A DNA stretch of 64,000 nucleotides from contig NZ_JACWFG010000033.1 of assembly GCF_019749295.1 (NCBI RefSeq), forward strand, positions 1-64,000, in the 5' to 3' direction. The translations under genes were made by a program, and so were the position numbers. Each line of letters opens with the position of its first letter. The stretch's first letter is position 1. Positions 48,902 through 58,930 of this stretch are shown here, in pieces. The notes under the pieces were generated by a model, which saw nothing but the letters and a program-made list of their open reading frames with translations, did no database searches and was not told the DNA's origin. Source of the DNA: Neobacillus niacini. GTDB taxonomy: Bacteria; Bacillota; Bacilli; Bacillales; Cytobacillaceae.

Positions 48902-49741
48902 ATGAGGAAAACGGTAATTTCTTTAGAGAATGTGTCTTTTCAATATGAAAACCAAAGCAATTTTGCTCTGCAGAATGTGAGCTTTGATATATATGAGGGT
49001 GAATGGCTGGCGATTGTTGGTCATAATGGTTCCGGTAAATCTACCATGGCAAAGCTCTTAAATGGATTACAATTTCCGCAGCAGGGTGAGATTACTGTGT
49101 GTGGAATCGGATTAAATGAAGAGAGCATTTGGGAGATTAGAAAAAAATTAGGAATGGTATTTCAGAACCCTGATAATCAGTTTGTGGGGACGACTGTTCA
49201 GGATGATGTGGCTTTTGGTTTAGAAAACCATGGAATCCAAAGAGATGATATGGTCTTCAGGGTAGAAGATTCATTGAAAAAGGTCAAAATGGAGCATTTT
49301 CTTAATCAAGAGCCGCACCATCTTTCCGGAGGACAAAAGCAGCGTGTCGCTATTGCAGGGGTTCTTGCATTAAGGCCGTCCATCATTATATTGGATGAGG
49401 CGACATCTATGCTCGATCCAAAAGGCAGAGGTGAAGTATTAGAAACGGTTCGTGCTTTAAAGGAAGAAGATTCCCTTACGGTCATCTCTATTACTCATGA
49501 TTTAGAAGAAGCAGCTAAAGCTGATAGAATTATTGTAATGAATCAAGGTGAGGTATATCGCGAGGGTTCACCAGAGGATATATTTTCATTGGATGATGAA
49601 TTGATTCATTTAGGACTTGATATACCCTTCTCTATAAAAATGAGTAATGCATTTCGTCAAAAGGGGATTGACCTATCAAAGCACTATTTATCGGAAGAAG
49701 AGTTGGTGAATGAGCTATGGACATTTCGCTCCAAAATATAG
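48902..49741 (+). CDS. ecfA1: ECF transporter ATPase EcfA1 (CbiO family)
   Basis: 279-aa ABC ATPase of the shared energising module for vitamin and metal uptake. Walker [10 protein letters not shown], signature LSGGQKQR, Walker [14 protein letters not shown]. The DEAT in place of DEPT after the Walker B Glu is usual for EcfA1. Its 3' end overlaps ecfA2 by 25 nt. The S components it would serve are not in this window. Confidence 0.95.
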   Translation: MRKTVISLENVSFQYENQSNFALQNVSFDIYEGEWLAIVGHNGSGKSTMAKLLNGLQFPQQGEITVCGIGLNEESIWEIRKKLGMVFQNPDNQFVGTTVQDDVAFGLENHGIQRDDMVFRVEDSLKKVKMEHFLNQEPHHLSGGQKQRVAIAGVLALRPSIIILDEATSMLDPKGRGEVLETVRALKEEDSLTVISITHDLEEAAKADRIIVMNQGEVYREGSPEDIFSLDDELIHLGLDIPFSIKMSNAFRQKGIDLSKHYLSEEELVNELWTFRSKI

Positions 49742-50583
49742 AGTACCGTTATCAAGCAAATACTCCATTTGAACGTCTGGCTATAAAAGATGTTTCGATC
49801 GATATTCCAAATGGAACCTACATGGCTTTAATAGGTCATACCGGTTCAGGGAAATCTACTGTCTTACAGCATTTAAATGCCTTGTTACTTCCCACTGAAG
49901 GTACTGTATTTATAGGCAGCCATGAAATCAAAGCGAAGCAAAAGAATAAAAACCTAAGACAGATTAGACAAAGAGTAGGTATCGTCTTTCAATTTCCTGA
50001 ACATCAGTTATTTGAGGAAAGTGTTGAAAAAGATATTATTTTCGGACCTATGAATTTCGGTGTTTCGGAAGCAGATGCAAAAGTGAGAGCACGACTTGCT
50101 TTGAAGCAAGTGGGACTGTCTGAGGAAATATTGGAAAAGTCTCCGTTTGATTTATCTGGCGGACAAATGCGCCGTGTTGCGATTGCTGGTGTTCTAGCAA
50201 TGGAGCCGGATTGCCTTGTTTTAGACGAGCCAACAGCCGGTTTAGATCCAAGAGGACGTAAAGAGATTATGGACATGTTTTATACTCTTCATAAAGATAG
50301 AAATTTATCTACCATATTGGTGACACATAGTATGGAGGATGCGGCAAGGTACGCTGATCAAATTGTCATTATGCAGCAAGGACAGGTTGTAAAGCAAGGC
50401 ACACCTGTTGAAATTTTCTCCTCTGTTCCAGAATTGGTTGATATGGGGCTGGATGTACCTGAAGTGGTTCGTTTTCAACGGAAGCTGGAAGAGAAGCTAG
50501 GACTGAGATTAGAGAAAACCTATCTATCTATTGAGGAACTATCAACTGCAGTTGCAGAATTGTTAAGAGGTGCACCAGTATGA
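49717..50583 (+). CDS. ecfA2: ECF transporter ATPase EcfA2
   Basis: 288 aa; Walker [10 protein letters not shown], signature LSGGQMRR, Walker [13 protein letters not shown]. Pairs with EcfA1 under EcfT. Start at 49717 overlaps ecfA1 and the stop overlaps ecfT (ATGA), so all three are coupled. Confidence 0.95.
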   Translation: MDISLQNIEYRYQANTPFERLAIKDVSIDIPNGTYMALIGHTGSGKSTVLQHLNALLLPTEGTVFIGSHEIKAKQKNKNLRQIRQRVGIVFQFPEHQLFEESVEKDIIFGPMNFGVSEADAKVRARLALKQVGLSEEILEKSPFDLSGGQMRRVAIAGVLAMEPDCLVLDEPTAGLDPRGRKEIMDMFYTLHKDRNLSTILVTHSMEDAARYADQIVIMQQGQVVKQGTPVEIFSSVPELVDMGLDVPEVVRFQRKLEEKLGLRLEKTYLSIEELSTAVAELLRGAPV

Positions 50584-51377
50584 TGGAAAAAATGATTATT
50601 GGCAGGTATGTTCCTGCAGATAGTTTAGTACACCGTATGGACCCTCGTTCAAAGTTAATTATTATCTTTTTATTTGTTTGTATTATTTTTCTTGCAAATA
50701 ATTTCACCACTTATGTTCTAATTGGAATTTATACATTTTTAATGCTTGGTTTATCAAAAATTCCCGTACGCTTTTTATATGCAGGGTTAAAGCCTGTACT
50801 TTGGCTAGTCTTATTTACATTGTTATTACAGGTTTTCTTTACTAAAGAAGGCAGTTTACTGTATGAGCTTGGTCCAATTAAGATTTATGAAGAAGGAGTC
50901 AGACAGGGTATCTTTATATCCATGAGATTCTTTTTCTTGATCTTAATGACTAGTCTGCTCACTTTAACCACAACACCAATTGAAATAACAGATGGTCTGG
51001 AAACACTATTACATCCATTGAAAAAGGTCCGTTTCCCCGTACATGAGATGGCCTTAATGATGTCGATTTCTTTACGGTTTATTCCAACACTTATGCAAGA
51101 AACTGATAAGATTATGAAGGCGCAAATTGCGCGGGGAGTAGAGTTCTCAAGTGGTCCTATAAAAGATAGGATTAAAGCCGTCATCCCACTGCTTATTCCT
51201 CTCTTCGTCAGTTCCTTTAAGCGTGCCGAGGAGCTTGCTATTGCGATGGAAGCAAGGGGATACCGCGGCGGTGAAGGCAGGACAAAATATCGTCTGCTAA
51301 GCTGGAATCTCTCTGATACTCTGCAAATTTTAATTCTTGTAATCTTGACGATCTTATTAATACTATTTCGTTCGTAA
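50580..51377 (+). CDS. ecfT: ECF transporter transmembrane subunit EcfT
   Basis: 265 aa with four to five hydrophobic segments and the cytoplasmic coupling helices containing Ala-Arg-Gly signatures (QIARGVEF, AMEARGYRGG) that contact the ATPases. Connects EcfA1A2 with exchangeable S components. Confidence 0.95.
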   Translation: MMEKMIIGRYVPADSLVHRMDPRSKLIIIFLFVCIIFLANNFTTYVLIGIYTFLMLGLSKIPVRFLYAGLKPVLWLVLFTLLLQVFFTKEGSLLYELGPIKIYEEGVRQGIFISMRFFFLILMTSLLTLTTTPIEITDGLETLLHPLKKVRFPVHEMALMMSISLRFIPTLMQETDKIMKAQIARGVEFSSGPIKDRIKAVIPLLIPLFVSSFKRAEELAIAMEARGYRGGEGRTKYRLLSWNLSDTLQILILVILTILLILFRS

Positions 51378-51389
51378 TGGAGCTAAATT

Positions 51390-52127
51390 ATGAATCGCTA
51401 TAAATGCATTATTGCCTATGATGGTTCTGATTACTCTGGATATCAAGTTCAGCCTAAAAAACGAACCGTTCAAAGCCAAATAGAAGCCATCCTTACAAAA
51501 ATGCATAAGGGGACTTCTGTGAAAATTTCCGCCTCTGGAAGAACAGATGCGGGTGTGCATGCTAAAGGCCAGGTCATTCATTTTGATTCTCCTTTATCAC
51601 TTCCTGAGCAAAAATGGGAGATGGCCCTAAATTCTATGCTGCCTGAGGATATTTCAGTATTATCTGTTGAAAAAACGGCTCCTGATTTTCATGCACGTTT
51701 TGATGCGAATGGAAAGGAATATAGATATTTTCTGTATCAATCTCCAAAAAGGGATCCCTTCCAGCGGAAATATGCTTTTCATTATCCTTACCCGTTAAGC
51801 CTAGAAGCTATGAGAGAGGCAAGCAGCTATTTATTAGGTACACATGATTTCTCTAGTTTTTGTTCAGCTAGAACGGAAGTAGAGGATAAGGTTAGAACTA
51901 TTGAGACCATCGAGATTATACAGGAGGGCGAAAGCATAAGCTTTCGTTTTACAGGGAATGGCTTTCTATATAATATGGTTCGAATATTAGTAGGAACTTT
52001 GGTCGAGATTGGTTCTGGAAAGCGTCACCCAGAAGAAATAGTGGAGATTCTAGAAAAAAAAGACCGCCGCTATGCTGGAAAAACCGCACCAGGTCAAGGT
52101 TTGTATCTATGGAAGGTATTTTATTAA
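51390..52127 (+). CDS. truA: tRNA pseudouridine(38-40) synthase
   Basis: 245 aa; catalytic Asp in SGRTDAGVHAKGQVIHF near residue 53, plus FCSARTEVEDKVRTI and the C-terminal GNGFLYNMVR motif. Modifies the anticodon stem. 12 nt after ecfT. Confidence 0.95.
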   Translation: MNRYKCIIAYDGSDYSGYQVQPKKRTVQSQIEAILTKMHKGTSVKISASGRTDAGVHAKGQVIHFDSPLSLPEQKWEMALNSMLPEDISVLSVEKTAPDFHARFDANGKEYRYFLYQSPKRDPFQRKYAFHYPYPLSLEAMREASSYLLGTHDFSSFCSARTEVEDKVRTIETIEIIQEGESISFRFTGNGFLYNMVRILVGTLVEIGSGKRHPEEIVEILEKKDRRYAGKTAPGQGLYLWKVFY

Positions 52128-52167
52128 AATAAAAAAAGTAAACAACTCATCCTAGTGTAACATTCTC

Positions 52168-52196
52168 TTGACTTTTAGCTCTAAACATCTTATTAT
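52168..52196 (+). promoter_or_regulatory. Promoter of rplM-rpsI
   Basis: TTGACT (52168-52173), 17-nt spacer, TATTAT (52191-52196). Confidence 0.8.
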
Positions 52197-52217
52197 ATTA
52201 TATGGTTGTGTTTTTAA

Positions 52218-52345
52218 TCCCACGATTAAGCCCCGGAAAGTCTTCATCGTGATTGAAAATATATGAACTTAAAAAATTGACGCACAATGACGTTACCGTT
52301 TATTCCCGGAACAGAAGAAACGATAACGGCTTATGATGGTGCGAA
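52218..52345 (+). ncRNA. Ribosomal protein L13 leader
   Basis: Core: CGCAC (52281) pairs with GTGCG (52339-52343); CGTTACCGTTT pairs with AAACGATAACG around the purine-rich loop with CCCGGA (52291-52328). An upstream hairpin CACGAT / ATCGTG precedes. The arrangement fits the known Firmicute L13 leader; limits are approximate. Confidence 0.75.
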
Positions 52346-52383
52346 AAAATAATCTTTTTGGATTTAAATTAGGAGGGAAATTC

Positions 52384-52821
52384 ATGCGTACAACGTTTAT
52401 GGCTAACGCCAACAATATCGAGCGTAAATGGTACGTGATTGATGCTGAAGGCAAAACTCTTGGACGTCTTGCTTCTGAAGTAGCAGCAATCTTACGTGGT
52501 AAAAATAAACCAACTTTTACACCACATGTTGACACTGGTGATCATGTTATCATTCTTAACGCTTCTAAAGTTGAATTAACTGGTAAGAAATTAACTGATA
52601 AAATCTACTACCGTCACACTATGCACCCAGGTGGTTTAAAGACTAGAACTGCTCTTGAAATGCGTACAAACTATGCTGAGAAAATGATCGAGCTTGCTGT
52701 TAAAGGTATGCTTCCAAAGAATTCTCTTGGCCGTCAAACGTTCAAAAAATTACACGTATATGCTGGCAGCGAACATCCGCACCAAGCACAAAAACCTGAA
52801 GTTTACGAACTTCGCGGTTAA
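52384..52821 (+). CDS. rplM: 50S ribosomal protein L13
   Basis: 145 aa from ATG 52384 ([16 protein letters not shown]), 6 nt after AGGAGGG; a frame from 52333 extends through the leader and is rejected. Early assembly protein; its own leader implies autoregulation. Confidence 0.97.
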   Translation: MRTTFMANANNIERKWYVIDAEGKTLGRLASEVAAILRGKNKPTFTPHVDTGDHVIILNASKVELTGKKLTDKIYYRHTMHPGGLKTRTALEMRTNYAEKMIELAVKGMLPKNSLGRQTFKKLHVYAGSEHPHQAQKPEVYELRG

Positions 52822-52841
52822 TAAAGAGGGAGGGAATTAAC

Positions 52842-53234
52842 TTGGCACAAGTTCAATATATTGGTACTGGTCGTCGTAAGAGCTCTGTCGCACGTGTGCG
52901 CTTAGTTCCAGGTACAGGTAAAATCACAATTAACGGACGTGACATCGAAGAGTATATTCCATTTGAAGCTTTACGTATGGTTGTTAACCAACCATTAGTA
53001 GCTACTGAAACAAAAGGAAGCTACGATGTTCTTGTTAACGTAAGCGGCGGTGGATACACTGGTCAAGCTGGCGCAATCCGTCACGGTATTGCTCGCGCAT
53101 TACTGCAAGCTGATCCTGAATATCGTCCAACATTAAAGCGTGCAGGTCTATTAACTCGTGACCCACGTATGAAAGAACGTAAGAAGTACGGACTTAAAGG
53201 CGCACGTCGTGCACCTCAGTTCTCAAAACGTTAA
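52842..53234 (+). CDS. rpsI: 30S ribosomal protein S9
   Basis: 130 aa from TTG 52842 after GGGAGGG; C-terminal tail [10 protein letters not shown] reaches the P-site tRNA. Ends the ribosomal-protein block. Confidence 0.97.
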   Translation: MAQVQYIGTGRRKSSVARVRLVPGTGKITINGRDIEEYIPFEALRMVVNQPLVATETKGSYDVLVNVSGGGYTGQAGAIRHGIARALLQADPEYRPTLKRAGLLTRDPRMKERKKYGLKGARRAPQFSKR

Positions 53235-53247
53235 TTTTCAACACTTC

Positions 53248-53284
53248 AAAGACTCTCAACCAATTTGGTTGGGAGTCTTTTTAT
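53248..53284 (+). terminator. Terminator after rpsI
   Basis: AAAGACTCTCAACC pairs with GGTTGGGAGTCTTT (14 bp, loop AATTT), then T-run. Confidence 0.95.
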
Positions 53285-53312
53285 GTACAGTTTTTCATAT
53301 TAGGAGGAGCGG

Positions 53313-53560
53313 TGAAGGACAAAACCTGGGATGCGGTTGGAGGAATTGTCCTTCATAAGGTGGATGAAGGACAAAACTCGGAGTGAGGTTGGAGGATTAG
53401 TCCTTCATAGGGTGGATGAAGGACAAAACTCGGGGTGTGATAGGAGGATTAGTCCTTCATAAGGTGGATGAAGGACAAAACTCGGAGTGTGGATAGAGGA
53501 TTAGTCCTTCATAGCATTGATAAAGGACAAAACTCAAGAAACCGCCAGAGGATTTGACCT
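53313..53560. repeat. Tandem array of five 52-bp hairpin units (array 2)
   Basis: Units start at 53313, 53365, 53417, 53469 and 53521, an exact 52-bp period. Arms are (A)TGAAGGAC and GTCCTTCA(T); loops are 27 nt and start AAAAC; spacers are 7 nt for the nine-base arms. The fifth unit has a decayed right arm. Geometry equals that of the array at 224-474 although arm and loop sequences differ. The 620-nt gap 53235-53855 otherwise holds the rpsI terminator and the amiE upstream region; I see no gene in it. Confidence 0.9.
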
Positions 53561-53787
53561 ATTCAACTAATAAGTATAGACGACTTGTTTTAACATGTTG
53601 AAAAAAGGTATCTTATTAGAGAATTGTTTTAATCTAATACAAAATGAAATGGAATTTCATAATTTCATCATATATTTTAAAAAATAATACTAAAGACATA
53701 CACCTTATGACCCGTAAAACTGTCTGTTATGAGACTTATGTGGTATGGACGGTTGTGCACCAAAACCGATATGCTTTTACTATAACC

Positions 53788-53816
53788 TGTAAGCGTTACC
53801 AGTATTTCGGTATAAA
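53788..53816 (+). promoter_or_regulatory. Likely CcpA site (cre) and promoter before amiE
   Basis: TGTAAGCGTTACCA (53788-53801) matches the cre consensus TGWAANCGNTNWCA with one mismatch. A -10-like TATAAA (53811-53816) lies 17 nt after TGTAAG, so the site would overlap the -35. Catabolite control of wall-sugar use is plausible. Confidence 0.55.
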
Positions 53817-53855
53817 TAGGGGAGAACCCGCCTAAAATTCACTCAAGGAGGGCAT

Positions 53856-55541
53856 ATGAAAAGAAAAACTATTATGATTTCGGCAGTTTGTACAATGCTG
53901 CTAGGTACATCTACTGTATTTGCTAACAATGATCTTCCTTTTGGACCCACTATGGAAAAAGAGGAGAAGCTGACAATCCCATCTAAGAAACCACACCCAA
54001 TCTTTAAATGGAATGCCACTGACATTCCTAACTCAAATGTACTTCATCCAAGCTCAGCACGAGGAGCAGGAATGGTACAAGCTCCGCTTCAGCAAATCGA
54101 CCAACTTATGAACCAAGCCATTTCTGAAAAATTAATGCCAGGTGCTGTCACATTAGTAGCAAGAGCTGGGAAAGTTGTTAAACATGACGCTTATGGCTAC
54201 TCAGCCCTGTATACCGATGGTAATTTCAACGAGATGGAGAAACCTATCTCAATGGAAACCGACACAATCTTTGACTTGGCATCGATTAGCAAGATTTTCA
54301 CCGCTGCTGCCGTCATGATTCTTTTTGAAAAAGGTTACTTCCATCTAGATGATCCAGTTGCCAAGCATATTCCTGGGTTTGCTGCTAACGGGAAAGAAAA
54401 TGTAACCATTCGGCAGCTGTTAACCCATACTTCTGGGTTTACTGCTTGGGTGCCGCTATATTCTAAAGGGAACTCTAGAAAAGATAGGTTAAACATGGTT
54501 TTAGAACAACCATTAAAGAATCCACCGGGTACGACATACGAATACAGTGACCTCAACATGATTACGTTAGGAATGTTAGTAGAGCAATGGTCTGGTACTC
54601 GCCAGGATGAATTTGTCCGGGCGCACATCACAGAACCTTTAGGTATGAAGGACACGATGTACAATCCGCCCGCTTCCTTAAAACATCGTATTGCGGCTGC
54701 TGAATACCAATCAATACCTAATCGCGGTCTTGTGTGGGGAGAGGTTCATGATGAGAACGCCTGGTCACTAGATGGGGTTGCCGGACATGCTGGTGTGTTT
54801 TCAACTGCGAATGATTTAGCTAAACTTGCCCACCTTTTTATCAATGAAGGCAGGTATGGCAGCACGCAGCTCTTGAAGCCAGAAACGGTTAAGCTGCTGT
54901 TGGAAAACCAGAATGCTTTATACCCTGGGAATGACCATGGACTTGGCTGGGAGCTGGGCCAGGGCTGGTATATGGACGCATTATCAGAAGGTACATACTC
55001 TTTTGGGCATACGGGTTATACAGGGACTTCGATTGTCGTTAGCCCGAACAATAAAACCATTGCCATTTTACTGACTAATCGTGTCCATCCGTCAAGAAAT
55101 ATGGGATCAATGAACCAAACCCGCCGCTTGTTTGCAAGAAATGTGGCAGATTCAATTCCTGTCTCGATACCTAATAAGAGTGAAGCATGGTTTGCGGGTT
55201 ATGGAGACAAATTAAATCGGATAATGGAAGCTGATCTTCATTTATCGAGGGATACCAAACTCACTTTCTCTACCTGGCATATGATTGAGAATGTTTGGGA
55301 CAGTGGATCTGTAGAAATCTATAAAGACGGCAGTTGGAAGCAGCTCGCCTTATTTACAGGCACAAGTAATGGTTGGGAAAAGAAAGAATTGGATATACCT
55401 AGTGACGCAGAGAAAATACGATTTGTTTATCAAACGGATGGATCGACTAATTCCCGAGGCTGGTATATACAGAATTCAAAATTTGAATCAGGAAATGATC
55501 TTCATTTTTCTAAAAATGAATGGGAACTAAGAGGCTATTAA
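53856..55541 (+). CDS. amiE: AmiE-type secreted serine hydrolase (beta-lactamase fold), with extra C-terminal domain
   Basis: 561 aa, secreted (signal peptide about 1-23, ending VFA). The class C beta-lactamase/PBP4-like fold has SxxK at S143-K146, YSD at 230-232 and HTG at 385-387. In B. subtilis the AmiE homologue (YbbE) is placed with nagZ and namZ and removes peptides from muropeptides; the reaction here is by family. The core ends near residue 435. Residues about 440-561 are an additional beta-rich domain (TFSTWHMIENVWDSG..., KIRFVYQTDGSTNSRGWYI) resembling the jelly-roll modules of M6 peptidases; B. subtilis AmiE is about 440 aa. SD CAAGGAGGG. Confidence 0.85.
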   Translation: MKRKTIMISAVCTMLLGTSTVFANNDLPFGPTMEKEEKLTIPSKKPHPIFKWNATDIPNSNVLHPSSARGAGMVQAPLQQIDQLMNQAISEKLMPGAVTLVARAGKVVKHDAYGYSALYTDGNFNEMEKPISMETDTIFDLASISKIFTAAAVMILFEKGYFHLDDPVAKHIPGFAANGKENVTIRQLLTHTSGFTAWVPLYSKGNSRKDRLNMVLEQPLKNPPGTTYEYSDLNMITLGMLVEQWSGTRQDEFVRAHITEPLGMKDTMYNPPASLKHRIAAAEYQSIPNRGLVWGEVHDENAWSLDGVAGHAGVFSTANDLAKLAHLFINEGRYGSTQLLKPETVKLLLENQNALYPGNDHGLGWELGQGWYMDALSEGTYSFGHTGYTGTSIVVSPNNKTIAILLTNRVHPSRNMGSMNQTRRLFARNVADSIPVSIPNKSEAWFAGYGDKLNRIMEADLHLSRDTKLTFSTWHMIENVWDSGSVEIYKDGSWKQLALFTGTSNGWEKKELDIPSDAEKIRFVYQTDGSTNSRGWYIQNSKFESGNDLHFSKNEWELRGY

Positions 55542-55568
55542 ATAAGAGTCTCTTTGAGGAGGAGAAAC

Positions 55569-57641
55569 ATGCGAAAATTTTTTAAAACACTTATTACCTC
55601 GTTTCTAGCTTTTGCTCTGTTGTTAACAGGAATTCCGCTGTCAGCGGCAACGGCTGCTTCGAAAATTAATGATTTAGTGATTGATCTCAATGTTCCGCAG
55701 GTAACGAGGGAAGTAACGGATAGTAAGCTTGATTTAAATGCTCTTCATATTTATGAGGATGACAGCTTTATGCTGGCTTCGGAAAACTTAAAGTGGAAGT
55801 CCTCTAATAAAAATGTTGCCTCTGTATCTAAAGATGGTGAAGTAACTCTATCGGGGCACTATGGTAAAACATTTATCTCTGTCAGCGATGGCACCCATAC
55901 AGATAGAATTTCAATTCAATTTAAAGGAAATCAAGATAAAGTTCTAGTGAAAAAGGAAAATGGGCTTCGTTATGACCTAATCGGCAAAGCTATTGAACAA
56001 ATGACCATGGAAGAAAAGGTCGGGCAAATGCTGATGCCTGATTTTAGAACCTGGAAGGGTCAGAATGTAACAGTAATGAATGATGATATTGCCAAGCTTG
56101 TTAAGGATTATCATCTTGGCGGTGTAATTCTATTCCGTGAAAATACGGTAACAGCAGATCAAACAACTAAGTTAGTCAGTGCTTATCAAGATGCTGCAGA
56201 AAAATATGGACTGTTAATTTCCATAGACCAAGAAGGCGGAATCGTGACACGTCTCCAAACAGGTACCGACATGCCAGGAAATATGGCTCTTGGAGCAGCC
56301 CGCTCTGAAGAAACAGCACAAAAGGTTGGTAAAGCCATTGGTGAAGAGTTGAACGCCCTTGGGATTAATATGAATTTTGGGCCAGTGCTGGATGTAAACA
56401 ACAATCCAGATAATCCGGTCATTGGTGTCCGTTCTTTCGGTGAAAATCCTGAATTAGTTGGCAAATTAGGCAACGCCTATATTAAAGGACTTCATGAAAC
56501 GGGAACTGCAGCAACTGCAAAGCATTTTCCAGGACACGGTGATACAGCAGTTGATTCACATATTGGACTTTCAGAAGTACCACATGATATCGATCGTCTG
56601 AAAAAAGTGGAATTATATCCATTCCAGCAGGCAATGGATGCGGGAATTGATGCCATTATGACAGCGCATGTAACCTTCCCAAAAATTGATAATACAAAGG
56701 CTATTTCTAAAAAGGATGGAACAGAAATTGCTGTACCTGCGACGCTTTCTCATAAAGTATTAACAGGGCTGATGCGAGAAGACATGGACTTTAAAGGTGT
56801 AATTGTTACCGACGCGATGAATATGGGGGCAATCTCAGAGCATTTTGGTCCAGTTGACGCAGCAATCCGTGCCGTTAAAGCAGGAGCGGACATTCTCTTA
56901 ATGCCAGTTGGTATTGAAGCTGTAGCCAATGGTATATATGACGCTGTTAACTCTGGTGATATTTCAGAAGATAGACTGGAACAATCAGTGGAGAGAGTTT
57001 TAACTTTGAAACTAAACAGAAGCATCGTGAAGGCAGAGGCAGAAAAGAGTCTTGAAGAAAAGGCAGCACATGCACTTCAAGTTGTAGGGTCACCTGAACA
57101 TAAAGCAGTTGAAAAAGAAGCCGCAGAAAAATCAATTACATTGGTGAAAAATGAAGCTGTTCTTCCACTTAAAGTTTCTCCTGAAGATAAGATAGTTGTT
57201 GTCGGAGGCTCTGGATTCTCCATAAATCTGCTGGCAGCGGAGGTCCAAAAACATCATCCTGGTGCTGTATATGTTAACACCTCAGGTCCGCTTACTGCTG
57301 CGCAGTTAGAACAGGTGCAGGGGGCGAAGTACATCATTGTTGGAACCTACACCTCTAGTGTCAGCGGCAGGGCACAGAATGCAAGCCAGATGGTGATGAC
57401 AAGACAACTCATTGAGACGGGTATACCTGTCATTGCAGTTGGTGCTAGAAATCCATATGACATTATGTCCTACACAGATGTAGATGCCTATCTTGTTCAA
57501 TATGGTTTTAGACCAGCAAGCTTTGAAGCAGCCGCAAATACTATTTTTGGTAAAAACAATCCAACTGGAAAACTGCCAGTAACCATTTACAACCATGATG
57601 GCAGTGTATTATATGGATATGATCACGGATTAGGATACTAG
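55569..57641 (+). CDS. nagZ: Exo-beta-N-acetylglucosaminidase NagZ, secreted, with Ig-like domain
   Basis: 690 aa from ATG 55569 after GAGGAGG. Signal peptide 1-30 without a lipobox cysteine; a bacterial Ig-like (group 2) domain about 33-120; GH3 domain about 136-480 with KHFPGHGDTAVDSH (catalytic D329/H331 dyad) and nucleophile D415 in VIVTDAMNMG; C-terminal domain to 690. Removes terminal GlcNAc from muropeptides outside the cell. B. subtilis NagZ is shorter (642 aa) and I do not recall an Ig-like module there. Lies between amiE and namZ, 27 and 30 nt spacing. Confidence 0.93.
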   Translation: MRKFFKTLITSFLAFALLLTGIPLSAATAASKINDLVIDLNVPQVTREVTDSKLDLNALHIYEDDSFMLASENLKWKSSNKNVASVSKDGEVTLSGHYGKTFISVSDGTHTDRISIQFKGNQDKVLVKKENGLRYDLIGKAIEQMTMEEKVGQMLMPDFRTWKGQNVTVMNDDIAKLVKDYHLGGVILFRENTVTADQTTKLVSAYQDAAEKYGLLISIDQEGGIVTRLQTGTDMPGNMALGAARSEETAQKVGKAIGEELNALGINMNFGPVLDVNNNPDNPVIGVRSFGENPELVGKLGNAYIKGLHETGTAATAKHFPGHGDTAVDSHIGLSEVPHDIDRLKKVELYPFQQAMDAGIDAIMTAHVTFPKIDNTKAISKKDGTEIAVPATLSHKVLTGLMREDMDFKGVIVTDAMNMGAISEHFGPVDAAIRAVKAGADILLMPVGIEAVANGIYDAVNSGDISEDRLEQSVERVLTLKLNRSIVKAEAEKSLEEKAAHALQVVGSPEHKAVEKEAAEKSITLVKNEAVLPLKVSPEDKIVVVGGSGFSINLLAAEVQKHHPGAVYVNTSGPLTAAQLEQVQGAKYIIVGTYTSSVSGRAQNASQMVMTRQLIETGIPVIAVGARNPYDIMSYTDVDAYLVQYGFRPASFEAAANTIFGKNNPTGKLPVTIYNHDGSVLYGYDHGLGY

Positions 57642-57671
57642 GCAGGGAACAGGTAAAGAGGAGGGATACTT

Positions 57672-58922
57672 TTGAAAAAGTGGCTTACAGGATTTTTGGT
57701 TCTTGTTCTATTACTTTCTACTGTTTCTGCAGCAATGGCCAAGAACGATAAAGAGAAAAAGAATAAAAAGTTCCGTTTAGGCGTAGAGGTTTTGCTGCAG
57801 GATGAAATTGATTTGATTAAGGATAAACGTGTAGGTTTGATTACCAATCCAACGGGAGTGGACCAGAGCGTAACGAGTATTGTAGATTTACTCTTTAATC
57901 ATCCCGATGTGAACCTGACCTCTCTATACGGACCTGAGCACGGCGTTCGCGGCAGTGCACAGGCAGGTGCGTATGTTGAACAATATACGGACGAAAAAAC
58001 AGGACTTCCTGTTTACAGTCTATATGGTAAGACAAAAAAGCCGACACCTGAAATGTTAAGCAATGTGGATGTATTGTTATTTGATATTCAAGATGTGGGA
58101 GCACGATTCTATACCTATATTTATACAATGGCTTTAGCAATGGAAGCTGCAAAAGAGAACAATATTCCGATTATTGTTCTTGATCGTCCGAATCCAATCA
58201 ACGGTACAAAAGTAGAAGGACCTGTGCTTGAGGATAAATATTCATCTTTTATCGGTGAATTTCCGATTCCTGTCCGCCACGGGATGACCGTGGGGGAATT
58301 AGCAAAATTGTTCAATAGCGAATTTGGTATTGGTGCCGATTTAACAGTAGTGGAAATGGATGGCTGGAAGCGGAACCTGTATTTCGATGAAACGCCTTCA
58401 GAATGGGTTCTTCCATCACCAAACATGCCCACACTAGAAACTGCGGTTGTCTACACAGGGGCGGCCCTTATTGAAGGAACAAATGTTTCTGAGGGAAGAG
58501 GAACAACAAAGCCATTTGAATTAATTGGAGCGCCGTTTATTAATGGTGACAACCTGGCTGCAAAGTTAAACTCATACAAATTACCTGGTGTTACCTTCCG
58601 TGCGGCATCGTTTATACCGACTTTCTCGAAACATGCGAATGTGTTAAGTCATGGTATTCAAATTCATGTTACAGATCGGAATGCCTTTAAGCCGTTTGAA
58701 ACAGGATTGTATATCGTAAAAACAATCCATGATATGTATCCAAATGACTTCCAATTTAGAGCACCAAGTGCAGCAGGAATCTCCTTCTTTGATAACCTAG
58801 TCGGCAATGGCTCTATCCGCGCTGATATTGAGGCTGGCAAAAGTGTTGAAGAAATGAAAGCAGCATGGCAGACTGGCTTAAATGAGTTTAATGAGATTCG
58901 TGAGAAATATTTATTATATTAA
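57672..58922 (+). CDS. namZ: Exo-beta-N-acetylmuramidase NamZ (DUF1343)
   Basis: 416 aa from TTG 57672 with GAGGAGGG 9 nt upstream. Signal peptide 1-23. Family motifs: GPEHGVRG, FDIQDVGARFYTYIYTM and EGRGTTKPFELIGAP. NamZ (YbbC) releases terminal MurNAc, complementing NagZ; together with AmiE this gives full exolytic breakdown of glycan ends. The murQRP genes for MurNAc uptake, adjacent in B. subtilis, are not here. A strong terminator follows. Confidence 0.93.
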   Translation: MKKWLTGFLVLVLLLSTVSAAMAKNDKEKKNKKFRLGVEVLLQDEIDLIKDKRVGLITNPTGVDQSVTSIVDLLFNHPDVNLTSLYGPEHGVRGSAQAGAYVEQYTDEKTGLPVYSLYGKTKKPTPEMLSNVDVLLFDIQDVGARFYTYIYTMALAMEAAKENNIPIIVLDRPNPINGTKVEGPVLEDKYSSFIGEFPIPVRHGMTVGELAKLFNSEFGIGADLTVVEMDGWKRNLYFDETPSEWVLPSPNMPTLETAVVYTGAALIEGTNVSEGRGTTKPFELIGAPFINGDNLAAKLNSYKLPGVTFRAASFIPTFSKHANVLSHGIQIHVTDRNAFKPFETGLYIVKTIHDMYPNDFQFRAPSAAGISFFDNLVGNGSIRADIEAGKSVEEMKAAWQTGLNEFNEIREKYLLY

Positions 58923-58930
58923 TAGGTGTA

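Noticed and set aside
53313-53560. CRISPR array
   Set aside because: No constant repeat alternates with unique spacers; the whole 52-bp unit repeats, and no cas genes are present.
53644-53835. 63-aa open frame before amiE
   Set aside because: Overlaps the cre/promoter region, no SD, no recognisable motif.
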